Shown here: in pieces, positions 1-9,778 of the stretch
Position numbering within the stretch: position 1 is the first letter of the stretch
How the letters are laid out: every line of letters starts with the position of its first letter
Assembly (NCBI RefSeq): GCF_016097415.1
Contig: NZ_JAEHGE010000001.1
Location: forward strand, 149,001 to 213,000
Length of the DNA: 64,000 bases
From: a sulfur-oxidizing endosymbiont of Gigantopelta aegis
Lineage (GTDB): Bacteria > Pseudomonadota > Gammaproteobacteria > GRL18
Direction of reading: 5' to 3'
Notes under the pieces: generated by a model
The model's database searches: none
The model's input: the letters and a program-made list of their open reading frames with translations, nothing else
Told to the model about the DNA's origin: nothing
Program-made: the position numbers and the translations under genes

Positions 1-400
1 TGATAATGATTTCAGTCTGACTAGGTGTTTCTGCAGTGATACCTTCAGGTAACTGGTGTTCTACAGGATGAGAAAAGCCCAGGGTCAAATCAACTTTGTT
101 GCCCTGTGCTTTTGCTCTATAACCAACACCGATGAGTGTAAGTTTCTTTTCGAACCCAACACTCACTCCGGTCATCATATTGGTAACGATTGACTTCATA
201 GTACCGGTCAATGCATCACCTTGTTTATCTTTCGGATCAACAGGCTTAAACGCAGCGCTGCCATCTTCAAGTGTTAGTTCAACTGCTGTGTTTAAATTCA
301 TTTGCAATTGACCCTTAGTTCCTTTGACTGAAACCTCTTGCCCGTTAAGGGAGACTTCAACACCGGAAGGAATTGCTACCGGCTTTGTTACTCTAGACAT
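1..400 (-). CDS. rplF: 50S ribosomal protein L6 (partial, C-terminus outside window)
   Basis: Reading from an ATG at 400 gives 133 residues beginning MSRVTKPVAIP, the classic L6 start, and the frame is open to the window edge. L6 binds 23S rRNA near the sarcin-ricin loop and the factor-binding site. The gene lies directly after rpsH, as in the spc operon. A GGTGA Shine-Dalgarno-like stretch precedes the ATG. About 45 C-terminal residues are missing only because the window ends. Confidence 0.95.
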   Translation of the reverse strand, partial: MSRVTKPVAIPSGVEVSLNGQEVSVKGTKGQLQMNLNTAVELTLEDGSAAFKPVDPKDKQGDALTGTMKSIVTNMMTGVSVGFEKKLTLIGVGYRAKAQGNKVDLTLGFSHPVEHQLPEGITAETPSQTEIII

Positions 401-493
401 ATATTCACCTTATAGTGTCATAATTCTTGATTTCATATTAAGGAGACTTAGAATCTGCTAGATTCCAGTTTCCCCAGACATAAGCATGTTAGC

Positions 494-886
494 TTATGCT
501 ACGAAACACAATACTTCGCCACCTTGTCCAATATTTTTAGCTGCAGTATTAGTCATAATACCTTTAGAAGTAGAAACAATAGAAACACCTAAGCCATCCC
601 AAACAGTTGGAATGTCATTAGCTGACTTATATTGTCTAAGACCGGGTCTGCTGGCTCTTTTGATCAGTTCAATAACTGGTTTGCCCTGAAAATATTTCAA
701 GTCAATGGTTAGAACTGGCTTGCTACCATCGCTCACTTTGTGTGAAAGAACGAAACCTTCGTCTTCCAAAACTTTAGTGATAGCAACCTTCATTTTAGAT
801 GAAGGCATGGATACGTTTACTTTGTTTGCAGCTAATGCATTTCTTATGCGAGTTAGCATATCTGCAATTGGATCACTCATGCTCAT
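494..886 (-). CDS. rpsH: 30S ribosomal protein S8
   Basis: 130 residues, the same length as E. coli S8, beginning [17 protein letters not shown] and ending in the conserved [10 protein letters not shown]8 binds the central domain of 16S rRNA early in assembly, and in E. coli it is the translational repressor of the spc operon (family knowledge). The start at 886 has AGGAG seven bases upstream; an ATG two codons later is less well spaced. It sits between rpsN and rplF. Confidence 0.98.
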   Translation of the reverse strand: MSMSDPIADMLTRIRNALAANKVNVSMPSSKMKVAITKVLEDEGFVLSHKVSDGSKPVLTIDLKYFQGKPVIELIKRASRPGLRQYKSANDIPTVWDGLGVSIVSTSKGIMTNTAAKNIGQGGEVLCFVA

Positions 887-919
887 AACTTTCTCCTAAT
901 TCCTGAATCTAATCGTCGA

Positions 920-1225
920 TTACCAGCTGGCTTTACGCAAACCTGGGACATCTCCCTTCATGGTGTGCTCGCGTAGTTTGTTTCTTGACATACCAAACTT
1001 ACGGAAATAACCATGTGGACGACCTGTAATACGACAGCGATTACGCAGACGAACTGGAGAAGAGTTTCTTGGTAGGGCGTTAAATTTCTCACGCGCTGCC
1101 ATTTGTTCTTCATAGCTTGCTTTGGGATCGGACATAGCCGCTTTTAATGCAGCACGTTTAGCAGCATATTTAGCAACCATCTTTTCGCGTTTTAATTCGC
1201 GTTGAATCATTGATTGTTTGGCCAT
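920..1225 (-). CDS. rpsN: 30S ribosomal protein S14
   Basis: 101 residues, the length of the long zinc-free S14 form. The signature [20 protein letters not shown] is present near residues 62-81 and lacks the CxxC pairs of the short zinc-binding form. S14 belongs to the head of the small subunit. The gene starts four bases after the rplE stop, so translation is probably coupled. Confidence 0.98.
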   Translation of the reverse strand: MAKQSMIQRELKREKMVAKYAAKRAALKAAMSDPKASYEEQMAAREKFNALPRNSSPVRLRNRCRITGRPHGYFRKFGMSRNKLREHTMKGDVPGLRKASW

Positions 1226-1229
1226 CTGA

Positions 1230-1787
1230 CTATCCTTTTGCTTCTGCTTCAGCTTTCAATGGGAAGCTAAAGGCTTTTAATAAAGCTTTGGCTTCGTCAT
1301 TGGTTTTTGCGGTTGTAGTAATAGTAATATCCATACCGCGTATCTTATCAATTTTGTCATAATCTATTTCAGGGAAAATGATTTGTTCTTTCACACCCAT
1401 ACTATAGTTACCACGACCATCAAATGACTTGGGGTTTAAACCACGGAAGTCACGGATACGAGGAATAGAAATACTGATCAAGCGCTCAAGAAATTCATAC
1501 ATTCTTTCTCTGCGCAAAGTTACTTTGCAACCAATAGGATAATCATCACGAATTTTGAATCCAGCGATAGATTTTCTAGCTTTGGTCACAACAGGTTTTT
1601 GACCGGATATCTTGGTCATATCGCCTACTGCGTGCTCAATAATCTTTTTGTCACCAATTGCTTCACCAAGACCCATATTCAGGGTGATCTTGGTGATCTT
1701 AGGAACTTCCATTACACTTTTGTAATTGAATTCCTTTTGTAGCTGAGCTACAACTGTGTCTTTATAAAACGTTTGTAAAGTTGCCAT
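1230..1787 (-). CDS. rplE: 50S ribosomal protein L5
   Basis: 185 residues (E. coli 179). It contains the L5 signatures [10 protein letters not shown] (about 33-42), [17 protein letters not shown] and the C-terminal [12 protein letters not shown]5 binds 5S rRNA in the central protuberance. It lies between rplX and rpsN in the spc operon order, with 72 bases separating it from rplX. The extra C-terminal residues (AEAEAKG) are a small lineage-specific tail. Confidence 0.98.
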   Translation of the reverse strand: MATLQTFYKDTVVAQLQKEFNYKSVMEVPKITKITLNMGLGEAIGDKKIIEHAVGDMTKISGQKPVVTKARKSIAGFKIRDDYPIGCKVTLRRERMYEFLERLISISIPRIRDFRGLNPKSFDGRGNYSMGVKEQIIFPEIDYDKIDKIRGMDITITTTAKTNDEAKALLKAFSFPLKAEAEAKG

Positions 1788-1859
1788 TTTTGAACTTGTC
1801 CTACTTCGAATTTAGTAAGGATGACTAAGAATCTGTTGCGTCATCAATGAAATAATTAC

Positions 1860-2177
1860 TTACGCAATCACTTCATTGTTTGACTTGTAAAAACGGACTT
1901 TTTTGCCGTCTTCCAAGAACTTAATACCTACTCGGTCAGCTTTACCCGTGGCAGCATTAAAAATTGCTACATTGGAGATGTTCAAAGGCATAGCTTTATC
2001 GATTATGCCTCCAGCTTCTCCAGCATTGGGGTTAGCTTTGACGTGTTTTTTAGCGATATTTACATTCGGTATGATTAACCGGTTTTCGCCAACAAACGAG
2101 TCAACCTGACCGCGTTTTCCTTTATCTTTTCCGGCGATAACAATAACTTCATCACCTGTTCTTAACTTACGCATCAC
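1860..2177 (-). CDS. rplX: 50S ribosomal protein L24
   Basis: 105 residues. The N-terminal KOW motif is clear ([20 protein letters not shown], about residues 6-25). L24 is an assembly initiator that binds the 5' end of 23S rRNA. Two ATG codons stand in tandem at the start (2177 and 2174) and either could be used. The order rplN-rplX-rplE is canonical. Confidence 0.97.
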   Translation of the reverse strand: MMRKLRTGDEVIVIAGKDKGKRGQVDSFVGENRLIIPNVNIAKKHVKANPNAGEAGGIIDKAMPLNISNVAIFNAATGKADRVGIKFLEDGKKVRFYKSNNEVIA

Positions 2178-2324
2178 TTTCTCTCTTACGTCTTTTTAGC
2201 AGTGATCACTCCCGAGTAATCTTAAACCTCAAGATCATCAGGTGATATCATCACTAAAGTGCATCTAATAATAATTTAACTAACCATTTATAGCCCGCTT
2301 ATAATAAGTGGACGATAAAATTAA

Positions 2325-2693
2325 TTAAAGAACTTCAGGTGCTAATGAAATAATTTTCATGAACTTTTCATTACGTAGTTCACGGGTAACTGGACCAAAG
2401 ATCCGTGTACCGATAGGCTGATGTGCTGCATTTAATAAAACTGCTGCATTACTATCAAAACGAATCAAAGAACCATCAGGACGACGAACACCTTTTGTTG
2501 TGCGAACAACAACAGCATTATAAACGTCACCTTTTTTTACTTTACCGCGAGGTATAGCTTCTCTGATGCTACATTTGATGATATCACCCACACGAGCATA
2601 TCTTCTATGAGAACCACCAAGAACCTTAATACAAAGAATTCTTCGAGCTCCACTATTATCGGCTACATCAAGTACCGTTTGCATCTGAATCAT
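2325..2693 (-). CDS. rplN: 50S ribosomal protein L14
   Basis: 122 residues starting [18 protein letters not shown], the near-invariant L14 N-terminus, and ending [11 protein letters not shown]14 lies at the subunit interface and contacts 16S rRNA in bridge B8. This is the first gene of the classical spc group, 187 bases downstream of rpsQ. That gap is the S10/spc boundary, though no convincing promoter was seen in it. Confidence 0.98.
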   Translation of the reverse strand: MIQMQTVLDVADNSGARRILCIKVLGGSHRRYARVGDIIKCSIREAIPRGKVKKGDVYNAVVVRTTKGVRRPDGSLIRFDSNAAVLLNAAHQPIGTRIFGPVTRELRNEKFMKIISLAPEVL

Positions 2694-2880
2694 TGTTAAT
2701 CTCCAAACAATGCTAATTCGGCGCTTTACTTATCTTTCCATATAGATAGACAAGTCATATAAACAAGCATAGCCAAGAAAGCCAAACATTATAGCATGGC
2801 TTCTTTTCTCTTGTACAGTGCTTATTATTGCGCGTACTGGCTAACTATCACCATTACCCTATCGCTAAGGCAACAATTCG

Positions 2881-3138
2881 TTAACCTGCTTTATTGACAA
2901 CTGCGACTAATGCCCATGACTTCGTCTTAGACATTGGACGACATTCAGTAATGGTGACAGTATCACCAATACCACATTCGTTGTTTTCATCATGAACATG
3001 CAGTTTAGTAGAACGCTTTATGTATTTACCATATAGCGGGTGCTTCACTTTACGCTCAATCATCACGGTTACAGTTTTGTCCATTTTATCACTTAGAACA
3101 ACACCATTAACCGTTCTTTGTTTTTTATCTTCACTCAC
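2881..3138 (-). CDS. rpsQ: 30S ribosomal protein S17
   Basis: 85 residues, OB-fold family. The signatures [18 protein letters not shown] and [20 protein letters not shown] cover most of the protein. S17 binds the 5' domain of 16S rRNA. It is the last gene of the S10 operon, 12 bases after rpmC. Confidence 0.97.
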   Translation of the reverse strand: MSEDKKQRTVNGVVLSDKMDKTVTVMIERKVKHPLYGKYIKRSTKLHVHDENNECGIGDTVTITECRPMSKTKSWALVAVVNKAG

Positions 3139-3150
3139 AATAAGTACCTG

Positions 3151-3351
3151 TTACTTTGAACTAAGAACGGTTTTTACGCGTGCAATATTACGTCTAACTA
3201 TTTTAAAAAGATGAGGCTTGACCTGTTGGCCACTGCCTTGTCCCATTCTTAAGTTAAACTGCTCTTTACGCAATTCGTGCAATGTTTCAGTCAGCTCTTC
3301 AGGAGACTTGGCTTGCAGATCGCTTGATTTCAATTTATTTTCACTGCTCAT
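3151..3351 (-). CDS. rpmC: 50S ribosomal protein L29
   Basis: 66 residues, small helical L29 family. The motif LHELRKEQFNLRMGQGSGQ is followed by RRNIARVKTVL. L29 lies near the polypeptide exit tunnel, next to L23. Its start directly abuts the rplP stop, indicating translational coupling. Confidence 0.97.
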   Translation of the reverse strand: MSSENKLKSSDLQAKSPEELTETLHELRKEQFNLRMGQGSGQQVKPHLFKIVRRNIARVKTVLSSK

Positions 3352-3765
3352 TTACATCACCGTACGCTTAACAAATGTTGTTGCACAAGGTAACTTTGCA
3401 GCTGCTAGTTTGAAAGCTTCACGTGCAATCTCTTCAGAGACACCTTCCATTTCATATAGCATTGAGCCTGGTTGAATTTGGGCAACCCAATATTCTACGT
3501 TACCCTTACCCTTACCTTGTCTTACTTCTAGTGGCTTCTTAGAAATCGGCTTGTCTGGGAAGACCCGAATCCAAATTTTACCACCACGTTTAATATGACG
3601 AGTCATTGCACGACGTGCGGCTTCAATCTGACGTGCAGTCAAGCGACCGCGCGACATAGATTTTAGACCGTATTCGCCAAAACTCACTTTATTTCCAGTT
3701 GCAGCAAGTCCGCGATTGCGACCCTTGAACTGTTTCCGAAATTTTGTTCTTTTTGGTTGAAGCAT
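3352..3765 (-). CDS. rplP: 50S ribosomal protein L16
   Basis: 137 residues (E. coli 136). It begins [19 protein letters not shown] and contains the L16 signature [20 protein letters not shown]16 lies next to the A-site tRNA elbow and helps organise the peptidyl transferase region. It sits between rpsC and rpmC in S10 operon order. Confidence 0.98.
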   Translation of the reverse strand: MLQPKRTKFRKQFKGRNRGLAATGNKVSFGEYGLKSMSRGRLTARQIEAARRAMTRHIKRGGKIWIRVFPDKPISKKPLEVRQGKGKGNVEYWVAQIQPGSMLYEMEGVSEEIAREAFKLAAAKLPCATTFVKRTVM

Positions 3766-3829
3766 TGTCTAACCCTTCTAGTTTGTTCCTGATGAGTCCG
3801 ATGCACCTAAAGAGTACATCGGAACTGGT

Positions 3830-4513
3830 TTACTTTGAATCGGCTGATTTTTTGGACAATAACTTGTCTTTCATCAGTGATTCAGTATCCAGAACCTCAC
3901 CTTTGAATATCCATACTTTTACGCCAATAATGCCGTAAGTGGTATTCGCTTCTGCAGTGCCGTAATCAATGTCAGCACGAAATGTATGTAACGGCACACG
4001 GCCTTCACGATACCATTCTGCACGGGCAATTTCTGCACCGTTCAAACGACCAGATACATTGATCTTGATCCCTTGAGCGCCTAAACGCATTGCATTTGTG
4101 ACTGAACGTTTCATCGCACGACGGAACATGATACGGCGTTCTAATTGTTGCGCAACACTCTGGGCAACTAAAACGGCATCAACTTCAGGCTTACGAATTT
4201 CTTCAATATTGATATGAACTGGTATGCCCATCATTTCTGCAATGGTGGTCTTTAGTTTTTCAATATCTTCGCCTTTCTTACCAATCACGATGCCTGGACG
4301 GGCGGTGTGAATAGTGATTCTAGCATTGTGTGCTGGTCTGTCGATCTGAATACGACTGACTGAAGCATGAGCTAATTTCTTTTCAAGAAATGTTCTTACT
4401 TCGATGTCTTTATTCAGAAAATCAGCATAGTCCTTAGAATTGGCATACCATTTCGATGTCCAATCCTTAATAATACCCAGGCGAATGCCAATTGGGTGTA
4501 CTTTCTGTCCCAT
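3830..4513 (-). CDS. rpsC: 30S ribosomal protein S3
   Basis: 227 residues (E. coli 233). The N-terminal [14 protein letters not shown] and the KH type II core [14 protein letters not shown] (about 74-87) are clear, as is the C-terminal domain ([21 protein letters not shown] in two parts). S3 forms part of the mRNA entry channel. The short lysine/serine-rich tail is normal. Confidence 0.98.
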   Translation of the reverse strand: MGQKVHPIGIRLGIIKDWTSKWYANSKDYADFLNKDIEVRTFLEKKLAHASVSRIQIDRPAHNARITIHTARPGIVIGKKGEDIEKLKTTIAEMMGIPVHINIEEIRKPEVDAVLVAQSVAQQLERRIMFRRAMKRSVTNAMRLGAQGIKINVSGRLNGAEIARAEWYREGRVPLHTFRADIDYGTAEANTTYGIIGVKVWIFKGEVLDTESLMKDKLLSKKSADSK

Positions 4514-4528
4514 TATTCTGCTCCGCTA

Positions 4529-4861
4529 TTATCTATCGCTAACTTTCACGACAACGTGACTGGTGCGTTTTAAAATTCTATTACCACGACCCTTTGCACG
4601 AGGCTGCATACGTTTGTATGTCGGCCCTTCGTCAACAAATATTGTAGTGATTTTTAATTCATCAATATCTGCGCCTTCATTGTGCTCGGCGTTGGCAATA
4701 GCTGATTCAAGCACCTTCTTGATAATAACTGCAGCTTTTTTAGGACTGTATGCTAATAGATCGAGTGCTGCTTCTACTGGTTTGTTGCGGATTTGATCGG
4801 CTACCAAGCGCATTTTTTGAGCAGAAATCATAGCATTTCTTAATTTTGCTGAAACTTCCAT
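4529..4861 (-). CDS. rplV: 50S ribosomal protein L22
   Basis: 110 residues, exactly the E. coli length. It contains the [13 protein letters not shown] helix and the beta-hairpin segment [20 protein letters not shown] that reaches into the exit tunnel, the site linked to macrolide tolerance in the family. No tunnel-loop change is evident by eye. It is closely spaced with rpsS upstream and rpsC downstream. Confidence 0.98.
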   Translation of the reverse strand: MEVSAKLRNAMISAQKMRLVADQIRNKPVEAALDLLAYSPKKAAVIIKKVLESAIANAEHNEGADIDELKITTIFVDEGPTYKRMQPRAKGRGNRILKRTSHVVVKVSDR

Positions 4862-4866
4862 AATGC

Positions 4867-5139
4867 TTACCTAACCTTCTTATCTGCAACGTGGCCTCGG
4901 AAGGTTCTGGTAGGAACCATTTCACCTAACTTGTGACCAACCATGTTTTCATTAATTAATACAGGTACATGCTGACGACCGTTGTGCACTGCGATAGTTA
5001 AACCAACCATCTCAGGCATAACCATTGAACGACGTGACCAGGTTTTAACTGGCTTACGATCATTAGTTTCAACTGCCTTAAGCACCTTTTTCATTAAGTG
5101 ACCATCAATAAATGGTCCTTTTTTAATTGAACGTGGCAC
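4867..5139 (-). CDS. rpsS: 30S ribosomal protein S19
   Basis: 90 residues. [19 protein letters not shown] and the signature [19 protein letters not shown] identify S19, which binds 16S rRNA in the small-subunit head with S13. The gene lies 22 bases after rplB and five bases before rplV. Confidence 0.98.
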   Translation of the reverse strand: MPRSIKKGPFIDGHLMKKVLKAVETNDRKPVKTWSRRSMVMPEMVGLTIAVHNGRQHVPVLINENMVGHKLGEMVPTRTFRGHVADKKVR

Positions 5140-5161
5140 TATTAATACTCCTTAATAACGA

Positions 5162-5989
5162 TTATTTTTTGTTACGACGACGTACAATAAACTTATCAGT
5201 ACGTTTATTACTACGTGTCTTATAACCCTTAGTCGGAGTACCCCATGGAGAAACCGGATGACGGCCTCCAGATGTACGCCCTTCACCACCACCATGCGGG
5301 TGATCAACGGGGTTCATAGCAACACCACGAACTGTTGGACGAATACCTCTCCAACGGGTCGCGCCAGCTTTACCTAGCTTACGTAGACTATGTTCTGAGT
5401 TACTGACTTCACCGATCGTTGCTTTACAATCAACGTGAATTTTACGCATCTCACCGGAGCGTAAACGCACGGTAACATAAGCACCTTCACGCGCAATCAA
5501 TTGAGCTGAAGTACCGGCGCTACGTGCGATTTGTGCACCTTTGCCTGGCTTCATTTCAATACAATGAACGGTTGAGCCCACTGGGATGTCACGCAATTGC
5601 ATGGCATTACCCGGTTTGATATCAGACTCTGCACCAGAATGAATAGGTGTACCTTCAGATACGCCCTTCGGTGCAATAATATAACGACGTTCACCATCAG
5701 CATATAATACTAATGCTAAATGAGCCGTTCTATTGGGATCATATTCCAAGCGTTCTACTTTGCCTGGGATACCATCTTTATTTCTTTTAAAATCAACAAC
5801 ACGATAATGTTGTTTGTGTCCGCCACCAATATGACGCGTAGTAATACGCCCATTATTGTTACGACCACCTGATTTTGACTTCTTAGCGAGCAGCGGTGCA
5901 TGACCTGAGCCTTTATGTAGACCTTCGGTTTGAATGCGAACTACAAAACGACGCCCTGCTGAAGTTGGTTTGCTTTTAATTACAGCCAT
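5162..5989 (-). CDS. rplB: 50S ribosomal protein L2
   Basis: 275 residues (E. coli 273). The C-terminal signature [20 protein letters not shown], including the essential histidine, and the [21 protein letters not shown] region are present. L2 is needed for subunit association and peptidyl transferase activity. Standard S10 operon position after rplW. Confidence 0.99.
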   Translation of the reverse strand: MAVIKSKPTSAGRRFVVRIQTEGLHKGSGHAPLLAKKSKSGGRNNNGRITTRHIGGGHKQHYRVVDFKRNKDGIPGKVERLEYDPNRTAHLALVLYADGERRYIIAPKGVSEGTPIHSGAESDIKPGNAMQLRDIPVGSTVHCIEMKPGKGAQIARSAGTSAQLIAREGAYVTVRLRSGEMRKIHVDCKATIGEVSNSEHSLRKLGKAGATRWRGIRPTVRGVAMNPVDHPHGGGEGRTSGGRHPVSPWGTPTKGYKTRSNKRTDKFIVRRRNKK

Positions 5990-6015
5990 TTCTGTTTACC
6001 TCAACTTTAGCCCGG

Positions 6016-6312
6016 CTACTCGCCCGACATCATTTTAATGGTTGAACCTTCTGCTAAGGTGACATACGCTTTTTTCCAGTCTTTACGACGACCAACTCTC
6101 TGGCCAAAACGTTTCACTTTACCCTTAGCAACACTGGTTTGTACATTTGATACTTTCACATCAAATACACTTTCAACTGCTTTTTTAATTTCTGGTTTAT
6201 TGGCATCAATTGCGACCTTGAAAACATATTGATTATTGTTTTCCTGGTTTAATGCCGCTTTTTCAGAGACATGTGGTGCAACTAATACGTTGAAGATACG
6301 TTCCTGATTCAT
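6016..6312 (-). CDS. rplW: 50S ribosomal protein L23
   Basis: 98 residues. It has [20 protein letters not shown] near the N-terminus and the [16 protein letters not shown] signature. L23 lies at the tunnel exit and docks trigger factor and SRP (family knowledge). The start overlaps the rplD stop by the four bases ATGA, so translation is coupled. Confidence 0.98.
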   Translation of the reverse strand: MNQERIFNVLVAPHVSEKAALNQENNNQYVFKVAIDANKPEIKKAVESVFDVKVSNVQTSVAKGKVKRFGQRVGRRKDWKKAYVTLAEGSTIKMMSGE

Positions 6313-6929
6313 TTGAGCATCTCCTCAACTTTCTTGACAGCATCGGCGGTTATGATAATTTTCTCATAACGTACCAAGCTGACCGGATTAATGTGCTGTG
6401 CATCAGTGTACTCGATGTTAATCAAGTTTCTTGATGATAAATAGATATTCTGATCAAAATCTTCAGTCACTATTAATGCATTGCTACAGCCAAGTGCTTT
6501 TAATTGTTCAGCAAGTTCCTTAGTCTTAGGCCCTTCCATTTTCAGTGACTCGATAACAACCAAACGGTCATTACGAACGAGTTCTGAAACAATGGAGACC
6601 ATTGCACTACGGTACATCTTACGATTCACTTTTTGTGAAAAGTCACGATTTGTTGCTGCAAAAGTAGTACCACCACTACGCCAAATTGGGCTACGAATAG
6701 TACCCGAACGAGCACGACCTGTACCCTTCTGACGCCATGGTTTAGCACCACCACCGCTTACTGCAGAGCGATTTTTCTGAGCTTTAGTTCCAGAGCGTCC
6801 ACCAGCTAAATAAGCGGTGACAACCTGATGGATCAGTGCTTCATTGAAATCTTTGTTGAATGTTTCTTCAGATACTTCTACCGTCTTTTTAGAGGCTTTA
6901 CCTGAAGCTGTTGTTAAATTCAGTTCCAT
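6309..6929 (-). CDS. rplD: 50S ribosomal protein L4
   Basis: 206 residues (E. coli 201). The extended tunnel loop [20 protein letters not shown] is visible at about 54-73. In E. coli L4 is also the autogenous repressor of the S10 operon, acting on a leader upstream of rpsJ. Whether that control exists here cannot be judged from the sequence. Confidence 0.98.
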   Translation of the reverse strand: MELNLTTASGKASKKTVEVSEETFNKDFNEALIHQVVTAYLAGGRSGTKAQKNRSAVSGGGAKPWRQKGTGRARSGTIRSPIWRSGGTTFAATNRDFSQKVNRKMYRSAMVSIVSELVRNDRLVVIESLKMEGPKTKELAEQLKALGCSNALIVTEDFDQNIYLSSRNLINIEYTDAQHINPVSLVRYEKIIITADAVKKVEEMLK

Positions 6930-6940
6930 TTAATTATCCT

Positions 6941-7591
6941 CTACTCTTTGTTTGCAAATTGCATTTTAACAGCAGGTTTGATGATAACATTTGAATTTTT
7001 CGCGCCGGGAACACCGCCACGTACTAATATCAAATTTTTGTCAACATCAACGCGAATGACTTCAATGTTCAGGATTGTGCGCTGTGCAGCACCCATGTGA
7101 CCAGACATTTTCTTGCCTTTAAATACGCGTCCTGGTGTTTGGTTCTGACCAATAGAACCATTTGAACGGTGAGATACCGAGTTACCGTGTGTCATATCCT
7201 GACGATGGAAATGATGACGTTTGATACCACCCTGAAAGCCTTTACCAATTGATATGCCGGTTACGTCAACGATCTGACCTTCAGCAAAAATATCAACTTT
7301 AACTTCAGAACCAGCAGTAAACTCAGAGCTGTCGTCTAAACGAAACTCTACGGTTTTACGACCAGCTTCAACACCTGCTTTCGCAAAGTGTCCTGCTGCG
7401 GCTTTGTTGACGCGGGTTGCGCGACGACTGCCTACGGTAACCTGAATTGCATTGTAACCATCGGTAGCACTGGATTTAACCTGTGTTACGCGATTAGGTT
7501 CCATTTCTAGCACTGTCACAGGGATTGATTCTCCCTGCTCCGTAAAGATACGGGTCATACCCACTTTACGGCCTACTAAACCTAAACTCAT
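6941..7591 (-). CDS. rplC: 50S ribosomal protein L3
   Basis: 216 residues (E. coli 209). [20 protein letters not shown] opens the protein and [20 protein letters not shown] contains the glutamine that PrmB methylates in E. coli. L3 is an assembly initiator with a loop reaching the peptidyl transferase centre. Unusually, 316 bases separate it from rpsJ upstream. Confidence 0.98.
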   Translation of the reverse strand: MSLGLVGRKVGMTRIFTEQGESIPVTVLEMEPNRVTQVKSSATDGYNAIQVTVGSRRATRVNKAAAGHFAKAGVEAGRKTVEFRLDDSSEFTAGSEVKVDIFAEGQIVDVTGISIGKGFQGGIKRHHFHRQDMTHGNSVSHRSNGSIGQNQTPGRVFKGKKMSGHMGAAQRTILNIEVIRVDVDKNLILVRGGVPGAKNSNVIIKPAVKMQFANKE

Positions 7592-7907
7592 TTTATTTTC
7601 CTCTGCAATCCGCTATTAATAGTTGCTTTAGTTAGCTAAATTACAATATGTGCAAAAATTCCGGTTGATTGTTGCACTATCTTTAAGTGAAAACACTCTC
7701 TCGCTGGCTAAATTAAATTTAATTTAGCTCCGTCAATGACAGAAAACCTTCAAAACAAAGGGGCTAAGAGTGTAAAAACCAAAACAGAATAGCTTATGAC
7801 TCTCTAAGCTAATGTCTAAGCTAATGTTTTTTAACAAAAAAATAACTTAGACATCAACTTAGACATTTACTCGTTCTGTCTTGATCAAAAATACAAGAGG
7901 CAGTATT
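7592..7907. other. Unusually long rpsJ-rplC gap with stem-forming repeats
   Basis: No coding frame of note lies in these 316 bases. The main structure is an inverted repeat, 7803-7822 against 7844-7863, with 16 of 20 positions complementary. Each arm holds two copies of a 12-base unit like TCTAAGCTAATG. A T-run and an A-run lie in the loop. In most Gammaproteobacteria rpsJ and rplC are separated by only tens of bases, so this looks inserted. Confidence 0.6.
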
Positions 7908-8225
7908 TTAGTTCAATTTAATCTGAACATCAACACCTGCGGCAAGATCCAGTTTCATCAGTGCGTCTACAGTCTTATCAGTTGGCTTAACAATATCCAT
8001 TAAGCGTTTGTAAGTACGTAGTTCATACTGATCACGAGCATCTTTATTAACGTGTGGAGAAGTCAATATGTCGAAACGTTCTTTGCGTGTAGGCAGTGGG
8101 ATAGGACCCTTAACCATTGCGCCAGTACGTTTAGCGGTTTCAACAATTTCTTTAGCACTGATATCAATTAAACGATAATCAAAAGCTTTTAAGTGAATAC
8201 GGATTGTTTGATCTTCTGTTGACAT
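7908..8225 (-). CDS. rpsJ: 30S ribosomal protein S10 (NusE)
   Basis: 105 residues. [20 protein letters not shown] and the signature [19 protein letters not shown] (with the usual small variations) identify S10, which works in the small-subunit head and as NusE in antitermination complexes with NusB and NusG. It follows tuf, at the head of the S10 group. Confidence 0.98.
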   Translation of the reverse strand: MSTEDQTIRIHLKAFDYRLIDISAKEIVETAKRTGAMVKGPIPLPTRKERFDILTSPHVNKDARDQYELRTYKRLMDIVKPTDKTVDALMKLDLAAGVDVQIKLN

Positions 8226-8264
8226 TATTTTTTGTCCTGTTCAATTTTTTATAGGATTCGTGTG

Positions 8265-8293
8265 CCTTCCCACTTCGTTAAGAAGGGGGAAGT
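8265..8293. repeat. Palindromic intergenic repeat, C/G-tract family
   Basis: An imperfect inverted repeat of the form CTTCCC...AAGGGGGAAG between tuf and rpsJ. Related elements lie at 17597-17637, 21875-21910 and 24641-24670. It has no U-tract facing the minus strand, so it is listed as a repeat and not as a terminator. Confidence 0.55.
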
Positions 8294-8306
8294 AAAGAAT
8301 CGTCTA

Positions 8307-9497
8307 TTATTCGATGACCTTAGCAACAACACCCGCACCAACGGTACGGCCACCTTCACGAATTGCAAAACGTAAACCGTCTTCCATCGCAATCGGTGCA
8401 ATCAAAGTAACAACCATTTGCACGTTATCACCTGGCATAACCATTTCTACACCTTCGGGTAATTCACAAGCACCGGTCACATCAGTTGTACGGAAGTAAA
8501 ACTGTGGACGATAGCCTTTGAAAAATGGAGTATGACGACCACCTTCATCTTTGCTCAACACATAAACTTCAGCATCGAAAATGGTATGAGGGGTGATTGA
8601 ACCCGGCTTAGCCAGTACTTGACCACGTTCGACGTCTTCACGTTTAACACCACGTAGAAGGATACCGACGTTATCACCTGCCTGACCCTGGTCAAGCAAT
8701 TTGCGGAACATTTCAACACCCGTACAGGTAGTCGTTTGAGTTTCTTTGATACCGATGATTTCGATTTCTTCACCGACTTTAACAATACCACGCTCAATAC
8801 GACCGGTTACCACCGTACCACGACCTGAGATTGAGAATACGTCTTCAACGGGCATAATAAAATCACCATCAATCGCACGCTCTGGCTCTGGAATGTAGGT
8901 ATCCATTGCTTCAACGAGTTTAACGATTGATGGCACGCCGATGTCACTGGTATCGCCTTCTAGGGCTTTGAGTGCTGAACCGATAATAATTGGCGTGTCA
9001 TCACCTGGAAATTCATAGAGATCCAATAATTCACGGATTTCCATTTCAACTAATTCGAGTAATTCTTCGTCGTCTACCATATCGGCTTTGTTCATATAAA
9101 CAAGGATATAAGGTACACCAACCTGACGAGATAATAGGATGTGCTCACGGGTTTGTGGCATAGGGCCATCAGCCGCACTACAAACAAGGATTGCGCCGTC
9201 CATTTGAGCAGCACCGGTAATCATGTTTTTAACATAATCGGCGTGTCCTGGACAGTCAACGTGTGCGTAATGACGAACGACTGATTCATATTCTACGTGA
9301 GAAGTTGCAATCGTGATACCACGTGCTTTTTCTTCTGGTGCTGAGTCAATTTGATCAAATGCGCGAGTTTCACCACCGTGAATTTCTGCCATACATTTGG
9401 TGATTGCTGCAGTTAAAGTTGTTTTACCATGATCGACGTGGCCAATTGTACCAACGTTGACATGGGGTTTTGTACGTTCAAACTTTTCTTTAGACAT
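8307..9497 (-). CDS. tuf: Elongation factor Tu (copy 1, str operon)
   Basis: 396 residues (E. coli 394). The G-domain motifs are GHVDHGKTT (about 19-27), DCPGHADY (about 81-88) and NKADM (about 136-140); domains 2 and 3 are complete to VVAKVIE. EF-Tu delivers aminoacyl-tRNA to the A site. Start ATG at 9497 has an AGGAAAAG ribosome site. The protein is identical to that of the second copy at 25906-27096. It follows fusA at 281 bases, with a palindromic repeat in the gap. Confidence 0.99.
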   Translation of the reverse strand: MSKEKFERTKPHVNVGTIGHVDHGKTTLTAAITKCMAEIHGGETRAFDQIDSAPEEKARGITIATSHVEYESVVRHYAHVDCPGHADYVKNMITGAAQMDGAILVCSAADGPMPQTREHILLSRQVGVPYILVYMNKADMVDDEELLELVEMEIRELLDLYEFPGDDTPIIIGSALKALEGDTSDIGVPSIVKLVEAMDTYIPEPERAIDGDFIMPVEDVFSISGRGTVVTGRIERGIVKVGEEIEIIGIKETQTTTCTGVEMFRKLLDQGQAGDNVGILLRGVKREDVERGQVLAKPGSITPHTIFDAEVYVLSKDEGGRHTPFFKGYRPQFYFRTTDVTGACELPEGVEMVMPGDNVQMVVTLIAPIAMEDGLRFAIREGGRTVGAGVVAKVIE

Positions 9498-9681
9498 TTT
9501 CTTTTCCTGACTAAATATTAATTTACACAGACACCTTATACATTCACACTTTCTTACAAAAGTGATCGGGTAAAATCAGAGTCACATTCATTACACAAAT
9601 TGTTTACATTCAAAATAGGTAAGTCCTATCTTAAATGGTCTTGCTCGGTTCCCCTCTATTTAAAGAAGGCAATCTATCCGA

Positions 9682-9756
9682 GGTCGGAGTCAAATCACAT
9701 CCACCCCAGTTAAACATTTGGAGTGCGAAGTTTTTGTAATTTGACTCCGCCCCCCT
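9682..9756. repeat. Inverted repeat, GGTCGGAGTCAAAT family, copy 1
   Basis: GGTCGGAGTCAAAT at 9683 is matched in reverse by ATTTGACTCCGCC near 9739-9751. The same termini occur at 27691-27778 around a different core, so this is a dispersed element with conserved ends. It lies between fusA and tuf and has no coding capacity. Confidence 0.65.
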
Positions 9757-9778
9757 TAGCTATAACCTCAGCTAAAAT

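Noticed and set aside
8555-8797. 80-aa frame inside tuf, present again in copy 2 (26154-26396)
   Set aside because: It is an out-of-frame shadow of a highly conserved gene; its repetition only reflects the tuf duplication.
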